Origin: Paenibacillus sedimenti
GTDB lineage: Bacteria; Bacillota; Bacilli; Paenibacillales; NBRC-103111
Direction of reading: 5' to 3'
Length of the DNA stretch: 64,000 nt
Assembly: GCF_014534655.1 (NCBI RefSeq)
Contig: NZ_JACVVD010000011.1
Span: forward strand, 62,001-126,000
Both the position numbers and the translations under genes were made by a program. Position 1 is the stretch's first letter, and the number at the start of each line of letters is the position of its first letter. Positions 34,011 to 41,349 of the stretch are shown in pieces. The notes below the pieces were generated by a model that was given only the letters and a program-made list of their open reading frames with translations, did no database searches and had not been told where the DNA came from.

Positions 34011-34698
34011 CCTTCAAAGATTAGAAGCCGGCTATGGGGAAAGCATGGTTATTCGCAATGTGAACCTCCGCGTTAACCCTGGTCAAATCGTATGCATGAT
34101 GGGTCGCAACGGCGTCGGTAAGTCAACGCTCATGAAAAGCATCATGGGACTGATCCGCCTCAAATCAGGCTCCGTCTTTTACAACGAGTGCGATTTGACC
34201 TCGCTGTCTCCGGATCGGCGCGCCAAATCAGGCATCGGCTACGTGCCGCAGGGCCGCGACATTTTCCCTCAGCTGACGGTTGAGGAAAATCTGCTCCTCG
34301 GACTTGAGGCCGCGGCAGATAGAAGAAAGAAACTTCCCGAAACCCTCTTTGATACCTTCCCCGCGCTTCGGCAAATGCTTCACCGCAAAGGCGGCGATCT
34401 TAGCGGCGGCCAGCAGCAGCAATTGGCCATCGCCCGTGCCTTGGCGTCGGGTCCCAAGCTTCTGCTTCTGGATGAACCCATGGAAGGGATACAACCGTCT
34501 ATAGTGATGGAAATTGAAGCGATTATCGAGACGATAAAGCGCAACCGGGAAATTGCCGTACTGCTGGTCGAACAAAGCCTGGAGTTCGCAACAAGCATTG
34601 CCGACTATTATTACGTACTGGACCGCGGTACGATTGTGGCAGAAGGCAATGCCGAGCAGCTAAGTGAAGACCAGGTTAAAAAACATTTAACCGTATGA
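34003..34698 (+). CDS. urtE: Urea ABC transporter ATPase UrtE
   Basis: Second ATP-binding subunit, 231 aa (LivF-like). Walker A GRNGVGKST, UrtE-type YVPQGRDIFPQLTVEENLLLG, signature LSGGQQQQLAIARAL, Walker B LLLLDEPMEGIQPS. The GTG at 34003 is preferred: GGAGAGTGG lies upstream and the start overlaps the urtD stop (GTGCTTGA). A TTG seven codons earlier is inside the ribosome site. Followed by a strong terminator closing the operon. Confidence 0.94.
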   Translation: MLDLQRLEAGYGESMVIRNVNLRVNPGQIVCMMGRNGVGKSTLMKSIMGLIRLKSGSVFYNECDLTSLSPDRRAKSGIGYVPQGRDIFPQLTVEENLLLGLEAAADRRKKLPETLFDTFPALRQMLHRKGGDLSGGQQQQLAIARALASGPKLLLLDEPMEGIQPSIVMEIEAIIETIKRNREIAVLLVEQSLEFATSIADYYYVLDRGTIVAEGNAEQLSEDQVKKHLTV

Positions 34699-34716
34699 TG
34701 TATACCATTATCCTCC

Positions 34717-34779
34717 AAGGAAGCCGGATCACCTGATGATAGCTCTGCTACCCAGGTAATATCCGGCTTCCTTCTTTTT
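34717..34779 (+). terminator. Terminator of the urt operon
   Basis: GGAAGCCGGAT pairs with ATCCGGCTTCC; the inner part ACCTG/CAGGT pairs as well; followed by TTCTTTTT. Confidence 0.83.
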
Positions 34780-34849
34780 CTCACAAAAGGTACGAATTCC
34801 TCTGGCAGACTAGACGTCACAAAATGTATAGTGATAACATGAATACAAA

Positions 34850-34991
34850 GTCCCCCAAAAGTGACTCATAACCTTCGAAGCACATCCCGTCCGCATTGAG
34901 CTTTGCTCAATCGGCGTCTAAACTCACCATTCAAGGCGGTCAAACATCTCCGAATTGCTTCGATAAGAGTTTAGACATTACTTTTGGGGGA
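34850..34991. repeat. Nested inverted-repeat element before the response regulator
   Basis: Outer arms TCCCCCAAAAGT and ACTTTTGGGGGA pair perfectly over 12 bp at a distance of about 115 bp. Inside, GTCTAAACTC pairs with GAGTTTAGAC (10 of 10), and ATTGAGC-TTT-GCTCAAT is a perfect hairpin. The stretch 34780-35060 has no gene. It could be a small MITE-like repeat or an RNA leader of the response-regulator gene 80 bp downstream. No other copy is in the window. Confidence 0.6.
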
Positions 34992-35074
34992 GCCCCCGTT
35001 AATATAGGCATCTAAAGCTGCATCTGGCATACCGGGCACCAAACCTTTTGAAAGGAAAAGGAGGGAGGACGATT

Positions 35075-35767
35075 GTGTCTAAAGTATTGATCATTGAAGA
35101 TGATCTAAGCATCGGTGAAATGATGTCGATTTATTTGCATGAAGAAGGATACGAGGTAAAGCGTGCGGAGAACGGCCGGCAGGGAGAAGCGCTGTTTCTT
35201 GAATTTATACCTGATGTGATCGTGCTCGATATTATGCTTCCGGACGCCAACGGCATACAGCTTTGCAGTTTTTTCCGAAACGCTTCCAACGTACCTATTC
35301 TCATGGTTTCCGCCAAAAACGATGTATCCGACCGTGTCCGCGGACTGCAAACGGGGGCGGACGATTATTTATGTAAGCCCTTCTCAATGAGAGAACTGGC
35401 CGCAAGAGTACAAGCCTTGCTAAGGCGCGCACACACCTACCCACCTGTCCCGGGTCCAGTGGGCACAGCCGTCATGACTGAACAAGCCGTTCATTTAGAT
35501 ATCGAAAAACGCTGCCTGTACGTCCATAACAAAGTTATTGATACAACGTTCTCCGAGTTTGAAATAATGAAGCTTTTTTGGCAGAACCAAGGTCGTGTAT
35601 ATAGCAGAGAAGAACTGCTCAACCGCGTACGCGGGTTTGACTCTTACGTGACCGAACGAGCCATCGATGTACATATTGCCAACCTTCGCAAAAAAATAGA
35701 AGCCGACCCGAAAGATCCGAAATATATTAAGACGGTCTGGGGTGTCGGTTATAAATTCTTCGTATAA
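35075..35767 (+). CDS. Response regulator, OmpR/PhoB family, no adjacent kinase
   Basis: Two-domain regulator of 230 aa. The receiver domain has acidic IIEDD near 6-10, the phosphorylated Asp in VIVLDIMLPD near 51-54 and Lys in MVSAKND near 101. The C-terminal winged-helix domain contains TFSEFEIMKLFWQNQGRVYSREELL and ends TVWGVGYKF. A GTG start at 35075 is chosen, since GGAGGGAGG lies upstream; the in-frame ATG further up has no ribosome site of its own. No histidine kinase gene follows: the next gene is gerQ after a terminator. Confidence 0.92.
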   Translation: MSKVLIIEDDLSIGEMMSIYLHEEGYEVKRAENGRQGEALFLEFIPDVIVLDIMLPDANGIQLCSFFRNASNVPILMVSAKNDVSDRVRGLQTGADDYLCKPFSMRELAARVQALLRRAHTYPPVPGPVGTAVMTEQAVHLDIEKRCLYVHNKVIDTTFSEFEIMKLFWQNQGRVYSREELLNRVRGFDSYVTERAIDVHIANLRKKIEADPKDPKYIKTVWGVGYKFFV

Positions 35768-35787
35768 GCTCCTTCGGGAGCTTTTTT
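35767..35787 (+). terminator. Terminator of the response regulator gene
   Basis: AGCTCC-TTCG-GGAGCT followed by TTTTT, starting at the stop codon. Confidence 0.87.
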
Positions 35788-35949
35788 AATTACGTAAAAA
35801 TGAATGGAAACAGTCACCAAATGGGCATCCGCACAATATGATGATTATGGAAAATGGCCTACCGGCTAATTGCCGCTGATGGGTACATGAATTATAAAAA
35901 ATATTTTACGAAGAAGGCTTTCGGAATGAAAGCTCAAGGAGGATTTACA

Positions 35950-36405
35950 ATGATGAACAACCCTTACAGAGCAAGTATGCAAGTACCGTACGGTTATCCA
36001 TACCCTACTTATCCGACTCCAACACAACCAGCAATTACACCTATACCTGCACCTACGCCTGCACCTGGCGTACCCGCAGCGGCGCCGACGGGAGTAGCAA
36101 CATTCATTCCTGGTCCAGGTCAAGGACAGCTTCCTATGGAAGAGTCCTTCATTGAGAACATTCTTCGTCTGAACCTCGGTAAAATGGCTACCCTCTACAT
36201 GACTTACGAAAACAACTCCGAATGGAACGCGAAAATTTTTAAAGGCAGATTGGAAGCTGCCGGCCGCGATCATATCATTATTAGCGATCCGACTACGGGC
36301 ATGCGATTCTTATTGCTCATGGTGAACCTTGATTACATCACGTTCGATGAAGAACTTAATTACTATTATCCATTCGCAGGTGGTAAAAGCCCACAAACCA
36401 GATAA
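35950..36405 (+). CDS. gerQ: Spore coat protein GerQ
   Basis: Inner-coat protein of 151 aa needed in Bacillus for placing the cortex hydrolase CwlJ and cross-linked by the transglutaminase Tgl. The N-terminal half is Pro/Tyr/Thr-rich (PYGYPYPTYPTPTQ then Ala/Pro repeats) and the C-terminal 90 residues form the conserved GerQ domain: ESFIENILRLNLGKMATLYMT, FKGRLEAAGRDHIIISDP, FLLLMVNLDYITFDEELNYYY. The start at 35950 follows AAGGAGGA. Flanked by terminators on both sides, so monocistronic. No cwlJ gene is beside it. Confidence 0.94.
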   Translation: MMNNPYRASMQVPYGYPYPTYPTPTQPAITPIPAPTPAPGVPAAAPTGVATFIPGPGQGQLPMEESFIENILRLNLGKMATLYMTYENNSEWNAKIFKGRLEAAGRDHIIISDPTTGMRFLLLMVNLDYITFDEELNYYYPFAGGKSPQTR

Positions 36406-36422
36406 GGCACCGTACCCAACTT

Positions 36423-36459
36423 AAAGCCGCAAGCTCTCCTAAGAGGCGCGGCTTTTTTT
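36423..36459 (+). terminator. Terminator of gerQ
   Basis: AAAGCCGC ... GCGGCTTT with an inner CTCT/AGAG pairing, followed by a run of seven T. Confidence 0.86.
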
Positions 36460-36463
36460 GCTC

Positions 36464-36757
36464 TTACCCGGAAACTTGCGTGAAATGCCACATATGCAGC
36501 TTCCGCATCCCTCCTTCAATCCACTGCTCCCACAAAGCTTGTCCTTCCGCATTATCAGCCGATTGAAAACGTTCTTGCTTCAGCGATTCATACTCCTCGT
36601 ACGCAATCCCATCCCATATCTCAACAAAAAGTCCCGGTTGATCGGTACCTTCGAGCAGCTCCAAACGCCCTTCCCGCTTACGTAATTCCTGCATATAGAT
36701 GAGATAGGATTCTCGCTCTTCGGGTTTTATGGCATACTCTACAAAAACTTTGAACAT
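36464..36757 (-). CDS. Small protein, possible antibiotic-monooxygenase/NIPSNAP-like fold
   Basis: Protein of 97 aa beginning MFKVFVEYAIKPEERESYLI and including GLFVEIWDGIAYEEYESLKQER and LHMWHFTQV at the end. The alternation of a beta strand, a helix and an FxEIW strand is like dimeric alpha-beta barrel (ABM-type) proteins, but no catalytic residue can be assigned. GAGGGAG precedes the ATG at 36757; a longer reading has no ribosome site. Transcribed divergently from yfhP. Confidence 0.72.
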   Translation of the reverse strand: MFKVFVEYAIKPEERESYLIYMQELRKREGRLELLEGTDQPGLFVEIWDGIAYEEYESLKQERFQSADNAEGQALWEQWIEGGMRKLHMWHFTQVSG

Positions 36758-36862
36758 TTTTAGATCTCCCTCTGATTTATTTTTTGCTCCAAAATGGTAA
36801 ACTAAACTTATGCTTACGTAAAAAGTTTTCCTCACAGAAAACTTAGCTTAGGAGGAACCCCA

Positions 36863-37846
36863 TTGGATACAGGCACACACCTCGTTATTGGTTTAGGGTT
36901 AGCGGGACTATCACAGATAGACCCCATCATAGCAGCAGATTCAACTTTGACAACAGCCGTCTTCATCGGCACCGTCGTCGGTTCGCAGATACCTGATGCG
37001 GACGGGCTGCTCCGCTTTAAGGGAAACGCCACGTATATTCGCAATCATCGCGGGCGTTCTCACTCTTTGCCGGCTTTGCTGCTTTGGACGCTATTGATCA
37101 CTGGAGCTCTCGCTCTCTTCTTCCGCGGACTCCCTCTCTTGCATCTGGGCATGTGGGTAGCCATAGCGGTATGCTTTCATGTTTTCACCGACTTGTTCAA
37201 TACGTACGGAACGCAAGCATTGAGGCCCTTTTCACAGAAATGGGTGTCATGGAACATTATACACATCTTTGATCCGTTTATCTTTATTAGCCATCTGGCA
37301 GCCATATTCATGTGGTCTTTTCATATTGCAAGCCCAACGCTTATTTTCCCGGTTCTATACAGCGTGATCGCTATCTATTACATTTGGCGTTCTCTGGACC
37401 ATTATATATTGGAAAAGGGGCTGTATCGCAAAGACCCTACATACCAGCCGGGCGACAAATACACGCTCATCGTAACCATCAACCTGTATGTATGGAACGT
37501 AGTTAAACTCAGGACAGACGGCTCCTATCAGCTTGGCGAGCTGCGCAATTTGAAGCTGAAATGGATCGATACCGTTAAATGCGAAAACCATCCTGCGATT
37601 GAAGCTTCCAAAAACCATGAAAATATTCAGGCGCTGCTCTATTTCTCCTCCTTCGCCTGCGCGGAAGTCAAAAAGCACCGCTGGGGCTACGAAGTCAGAT
37701 GGGCCGATGTGAGATATCGTCATCGCAAACAGTATCCGTTCGTCGCCGTTCTTCTGATGGATCACGATTACCAAACACTAGATTCCTATGTAGGCTGGGT
37801 AAACGAATCCCGTTTGGAGAAAAAATTAAAAGTTGATTTATATTAA
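36863..37846 (+). CDS. yfhP: YfhP-type membrane metal-dependent hydrolase family protein
   Basis: Protein of 327 aa. The membrane-embedded N-terminal part of about 170 residues has the DUF457/YdjM-like pattern: MDTGTHLVIGLGLAGLS, a conserved SQIPDADGLLRF and NHRGRSHSLPA, and FHVFTDLFNTYGTQ, with the His/Asp residues that suggested metal binding. The C-terminal 140 residues are soluble. It matches B. subtilis YfhP in layout, a protein named as a transcriptional repressor in that species. A TTG start at 36863 is supported by TTAGGAGG. The plus-strand gene ends just before a terminator. Confidence 0.87.
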   Translation: MDTGTHLVIGLGLAGLSQIDPIIAADSTLTTAVFIGTVVGSQIPDADGLLRFKGNATYIRNHRGRSHSLPALLLWTLLITGALALFFRGLPLLHLGMWVAIAVCFHVFTDLFNTYGTQALRPFSQKWVSWNIIHIFDPFIFISHLAAIFMWSFHIASPTLIFPVLYSVIAIYYIWRSLDHYILEKGLYRKDPTYQPGDKYTLIVTINLYVWNVVKLRTDGSYQLGELRNLKLKWIDTVKCENHPAIEASKNHENIQALLYFSSFACAEVKKHRWGYEVRWADVRYRHRKQYPFVAVLLMDHDYQTLDSYVGWVNESRLEKKLKVDLY

Positions 37847-37855
37847 TTAAAATAA

Positions 37856-37884
37856 AGGCGCGTTAACTTGTAACGCGTCTTTCT
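37856..37884 (+). terminator. Terminator of yfhP
   Basis: AGGCGCGTTA pairs with TAACGCGTCT (one wobble) and is followed by TTCTT; the T-run is short. Confidence 0.62.
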
Positions 37885-37910
37885 TACGTGTATGCGCACT
37901 TAGGAACATA

Positions 37911-37942
37911 CAAAAGCCCAGAGGCATAAGCCCCCGGGCTTC
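37911..37942 (-). terminator. Terminator of the first SASP gene
   Basis: Minus strand AAGCCC ... GGGCTT, inner GGC/GCC, followed by TTTG, beyond the stop at 37968. Confidence 0.6.
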
Positions 37943-37967
37943 TAAACAACTATGCAGTCCAGCCAAA

Positions 37968-38198
37968 TTAACGGAAATTGCTTTGGCCAGCCAGTGTTTG
38001 CTCAGCGATTTGCACCAAACGGCGAGTAATGTTACCACCGATTGCACCTGCATCGCGAGTAGCCATGTAACCCATGTAACCATCTTGCGGAATTTGGATG
38101 CCCAGCTCTTGAGCAACCTCATATTTCAATTGATCTAAAGCTTGGCTAGCTTGTGGAACTACCAGTACGTTACTGCTTCGAGATTGTCCTGCAGCCAT
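37968..38198 (-). CDS. Alpha/beta-type small acid-soluble spore protein
   Basis: DNA-saturating spore protein of 76 aa that protects spore DNA and is degraded by Gpr at germination. Signatures: KYEVAQELGI with the GPR cleavage site, and ATRDAGAIGGNITRRLVQIAEQ. Nearly identical to the second SASP at 50452 (differences mainly at the N-terminus, Tyr/Phe in the YMGxMATRD stretch, and the C-terminus). GAAAGGAG precedes the ATG and a sigma-G-like promoter lies 60 bp upstream. Confidence 0.97.
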   Translation of the reverse strand: MAAGQSRSSNVLVVPQASQALDQLKYEVAQELGIQIPQDGYMGYMATRDAGAIGGNITRRLVQIAEQTLAGQSNFR

Positions 38199-38257
38199 TA
38201 GGATCAGACTCCTTTCAGTCAGCTATAATCTTTGATGTATTTGCAAGCTTGCAATGA

Positions 38258-38287
38258 TAGTATGTGGAGGAAATGAAATTATATGCA
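38258..38287 (-). promoter_or_regulatory. Sigma-G-like promoter of the first SASP gene
   Basis: Minus strand TGCATA (38282-38287), 17 bp, CATACTA (38258-38264), a close match to sigma-G consensus, as expected for forespore-expressed SASP genes. Confidence 0.75.
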
Positions 38288-38349
38288 CAGCGATGAAAAA
38301 AGTTTAAAATGAAAGAACAAGCTTGTATGAAAGAAAGCAGGTGACATTC

Positions 38350-38535
38350 ATGAGCAAACCGCTCGCTCTTCTCTTCGCCGTTGTCGGCACCATTTTATTA
38401 GCCGGCATCAGCTTATTCATTGCTCTTAGACAACCTTGGATGGTTCTCGTCTGCGCTATCATTGCTTTAGGATTTATCGGCTATGGATTTGTCGTTAAAG
38501 CCAAGCTGCGTAAAAGGGACAACCAGAACCGTTGA
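38350..38535 (+). CDS. DUF5325 family small membrane protein (YlaF-like)
   Basis: Protein of 61 aa with two hydrophobic helices near residues 4-24 and 30-50, then a basic tail KLRKRDNQNR. Looks like the YlaF/DUF5325 family of bacilli; function unknown. Start at the ATG at 38350 with AGCAGGTGA upstream. Ends 60 bp before a terminator. Confidence 0.75.
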   Translation: MSKPLALLFAVVGTILLAGISLFIALRQPWMVLVCAIIALGFIGYGFVVKAKLRKRDNQNR

Positions 38536-38597
38536 CATTAGCTTGTCTAGAAAGCTATACTTTTCTCACGACTATGCCTAAGAAATTACCCCAAAAG

Positions 38598-38628
38598 AAA
38601 GTAGTTGTCCTGTTACACTACTTTTTTT
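38598..38628 (+). terminator. Terminator of the ylaF-like gene
   Basis: AAAGTAGT pairs with ACTACTTT around an 11-base loop, followed by TTTT. Confidence 0.7.
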
Positions 38629-38705
38629 CATCTTATTTATTACCGAAATGAAAATATTTTATTATTGAAATAAATTAATAATTTGTAAACCACGAGGTGA
38701 ATCCG

Positions 38706-39854
38706 ATGCTGAAAATCGGTATTTCCTGCTATCCGACACTGGGCGGATCCGGTGTTGTAGCTACTGAGCTTGGCAAAATGCTTGCTGAAAAAGGCCACGA
38801 GGTTCATTTCATTACCGACCGGATGCCGTTTCGGCTTGGTCAATATCATTCCAATATTTATTATCACGAAGTCGAAGTCAGTGATTACTATGTCTTCCGC
38901 TACCCGCCTTATGATTTAGCACTAGCCAACAAGTTAGCGCAGGTTGCCAAGCAAGAAGAACTAGATCTGCTACATGTCCATTATGCCGTACCGCATGCCA
39001 TATGCGCTTATCTGGCCAAGCAGATGGTGGGCGATCATTTGAAAGTTGTCACCACCCTTCACGGTACGGACATTACAATCCTGGGTCACGATCCTTCGCT
39101 GCGCGATTTAATCCGCATGGCGATTCATGAAAGCGATGCGGTTACGGCCGTCTCGCAGGATTTGATTACGGAAACGTACGAGGTTCTGGCCGTTGAGAAG
39201 CCAATTGAGCTTGTTTATAACTTCGTTGATCCACGTGATTATATCGCGCCAGCCAATCCGCAGCTCCGAGCCGGGTTTGCTCTGCCTCATGAAAAAATAT
39301 TGCTGCACATGTCCAATTTTCGGCCGGTTAAACGTATTACCGACGTCATTGATATTTTCGCGGCGGTACATAAACAGATACCTTCTCATCTCATATTCGT
39401 GGGAGAAGGCCCCGAGCTTGCCAAAGCCGTTAACCGGGTCAAGGAACTCGGCTTTACAAACCGGGTTCACTTTCTAGGCAAGCAAAATAACGTCGCCGAA
39501 GTCATTGGGCTCGCCGATCTTCTCCTCCTTCCCTCGGAGAAAGAGAGCTTCGGTTTGGTCGCCCTGGAAGCCATGGCTGCGGGCGTCCCCACCATCGGAT
39601 CCGATGCCGGGGGCATTCCCGAAGTTGTCCGGCACGGCATCGACGGCTTCTTAGCTCCGGTCGGTGATACGAAGCAAATGGCGGACTACGCCATACAGCT
39701 GCTCCGCGATTCGCAGATGTGGAGCGAATTTTCCCTTGCAAGTATGCAGCATGCTCGCGATCAATTCTCCGCTGCTGCCGTCATGGCGCAGTACGAGGAG
39801 ATTTATTACCGTGTGGCGAGGAACGAGACGATGAAGTCCTCGGTTAATTTATGA
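38706..39854 (+). CDS. bshA: N-acetylglucosaminyl L-malate synthase (bacillithiol synthesis)
   Basis: GT4 glycosyltransferase of 382 aa that joins UDP-GlcNAc and L-malate, the first step of bacillithiol synthesis. GT-B fold: MLKIGISCYPTLGGSGVVATELGKML at the N-terminus, HVHYAVPHA near 95, TTLHGTDITILGHD, and the sugar-nucleotide E-x7-E motif in EKESFGLVALEA near 277-285. ATG at 38706 (GAGGTG upstream); the GTG three codons before is part of the ribosome site. Other bacillithiol genes are not in the window. Confidence 0.94.
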   Translation: MLKIGISCYPTLGGSGVVATELGKMLAEKGHEVHFITDRMPFRLGQYHSNIYYHEVEVSDYYVFRYPPYDLALANKLAQVAKQEELDLLHVHYAVPHAICAYLAKQMVGDHLKVVTTLHGTDITILGHDPSLRDLIRMAIHESDAVTAVSQDLITETYEVLAVEKPIELVYNFVDPRDYIAPANPQLRAGFALPHEKILLHMSNFRPVKRITDVIDIFAAVHKQIPSHLIFVGEGPELAKAVNRVKELGFTNRVHFLGKQNNVAEVIGLADLLLLPSEKESFGLVALEAMAAGVPTIGSDAGGIPEVVRHGIDGFLAPVGDTKQMADYAIQLLRDSQMWSEFSLASMQHARDQFSAAAVMAQYEEIYYRVARNETMKSSVNL

Positions 39855-39876
39855 TTTGTGATCTTCTCATAGCCAA

Positions 39877-39920
39877 ACAAAAGGGATTGAGCAGAAATCT
39901 TCTGCATCAATCCCTTTTAT
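39877..39920. terminator. Bidirectional terminator between bshA and trpS
   Basis: AAAAGGGATTGA pairs with TCAATCCCTTTT, continued by GCAGAA/TTCTGC; T-runs on both strands. Serves the two convergent genes. Confidence 0.84.
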
Positions 39921-39925
39921 TTGTA

Positions 39926-40906
39926 TTACAGAACGAATCCCATCCGTTTCTTTACTTCAATCAGTGTTTGGTTTGCGACTTCCGCAGCTTCTTGCGCACC
40001 TTTTTTCAAGACGTCATGAATTTCGCCGGTGCTGCGAATTTCGCGGTAACGTTTTTGAATCGGCTCCAAGACAGCGACCAAATGCTCCGCCAAATCCTTT
40101 TTGAAAGGTCCATAGCCTTGTCCTTCGTACTTCGCCTCGATCTCGACAATGCTCATATCCGCAAAATGCGAGTAAATGCTCATCAGATTGCTGACCTCGC
40201 GTTTGTTCTGCGGATCATATTTGACTTCACGCCCGGAATCCGTCACCGCGCGGCTCAGCTTCTTACGAATTACATCCGGCTCATCGAGCATACCGATAAA
40301 GCTGCCTGGATTCGGGCTGCTCTTGCTCATCTTCTTGGACGCATCGTCCAAAGACATGATCCTTGCCCCGACTTCAGGCATGTAAGGCTCCGGCATGGTG
40401 AAATATTCACCGAAACGATTGTTGAACCTGTTCGCCAGGTCGCGCGTAAGCTCCAGATGCTGCTTTTGATCATCCCCTACCGGAATGATATCCGCATTGT
40501 ACAGCAAAATATCGGCAGCCATAAGGGAAGGATACGTAAACAAACCTGCACCGACGGACTCTTTGCCTTCGGATTTGTCTTTGAACTGCGTCATACGCTC
40601 CAGCTCGCCCATGTGGGTTAACGTTGTCATGATCCATCCCAGTTCAGCATGTGCACTCACATGTGACTGCAGGAAGATGGATGCCTTGTTAGGATCCAGC
40701 CCAGCTGCTACGTACAGCGAGGCAGCCATTTCCGTCTGTTCCCGAAGTGCTGCCGGCTCCTGAGGAACCGTAATGGCGTGCATATCCACGACCATGAAAA
40801 AACATTGATGCAAATGCTGAAGCTTTACATAATTCCGCAGCGCGCCAATATAGTTACCGATTGTCAATTGGCCGCTCGATTGCATGCCGGATAGTACTCT
40901 TTTCAT
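39926..40906 (-). CDS. trpS: Tryptophan--tRNA ligase
   Basis: Class I aminoacyl-tRNA synthetase of 326 aa. The HIGH-equivalent is TIGN in SGQLTIGNYIGAL near 13-20, and KMSKS is KKMSKSSPNPGSF near 190. The Trp pocket region HMGELERMTQFKDKS is present. Start at the ATG at 40906, 8 bp after GGAGG; earlier in-frame ATGs lie in the ribosome site. The gene is preceded by a T-box leader with a UGG specifier, so it is induced by uncharged tRNA-Trp. Confidence 0.97.
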   Translation of the reverse strand: MKRVLSGMQSSGQLTIGNYIGALRNYVKLQHLHQCFFMVVDMHAITVPQEPAALREQTEMAASLYVAAGLDPNKASIFLQSHVSAHAELGWIMTTLTHMGELERMTQFKDKSEGKESVGAGLFTYPSLMAADILLYNADIIPVGDDQKQHLELTRDLANRFNNRFGEYFTMPEPYMPEVGARIMSLDDASKKMSKSSPNPGSFIGMLDEPDVIRKKLSRAVTDSGREVKYDPQNKREVSNLMSIYSHFADMSIVEIEAKYEGQGYGPFKKDLAEHLVAVLEPIQKRYREIRSTGEIHDVLKKGAQEAAEVANQTLIEVKKRMGFVL

Positions 40907-40943
40907 CTTCATATCCTCCATTTTCAGCTAAAATAAAAACAAC

Positions 40944-40977
40944 AAAAAGGCCTCTCCCCGCAAGGGACGAGAGACCG
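40944..40977 (-). terminator. Leader terminator of the trpS T-box
   Basis: Minus strand GGTCTCTC ... GGAGAGGCC followed by TTTTT. Competes with the T-box antiterminator bearing AGGGTGGTACCACGG. Confidence 0.88.
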
Positions 40978-41226
40978 TGGTACCACCCTAATTTGCCTCT
41001 GAGCATAAGAAGCCGACTCATGAGACCTTCAGGCTCCGATAACGGGGAGCTGCCGTTTGGCATACTGGACAGAGTAGGTTCTTCCAACCGGCCTAGGTTC
41101 CGGTAACCTGCATCCGCGTTCAGCCTCAAGCTCAAGGATCCATTCAACTTGGTCGTTCCACCGGTTCGCACCATCCACCGGCTCTCTGAGAAACGGGTAT
41201 CAAGCTTACTTGTTCCTGTCATCGCT
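40944..41226 (-). promoter_or_regulatory. T-box riboswitch controlling trpS
   Basis: Transcribed leader of about 280 nt. It contains the T-box sequence AGGGTGGTACCACGG (the UGGNACC-type bulge that pairs with the tRNA acceptor end), a leader terminator, and stem I with AGAGAGCCGGTGG. The specifier loop contains GAATGGATC, in which UGG (plus-strand 41140-41142) is the Trp codon. Binding of uncharged tRNA-Trp is expected to stabilise the antiterminator and allow trpS expression. Confidence 0.93.
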
Positions 41227-41241
41227 TACTGATTTTATACC

Positions 41242-41269
41242 ATTATACACCCTCTCTTTGCAATGTCAA
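41242..41269 (-). promoter_or_regulatory. Sigma-A promoter of the T-box-trpS unit
   Basis: Minus strand TTGACA (41264-41269), 16 bp, TATAAT (41242-41247), perfect consensus hexamers about 15 bp before the T-box start. Confidence 0.82.
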
Positions 41270-41349
41270 CCAAGCATGTTGTCCTATCTGTCGCCTCTTA
41301 CACATAGGATAGAAAATATTGAATTTTTCGGACAAAGGGGTAATGCGAC

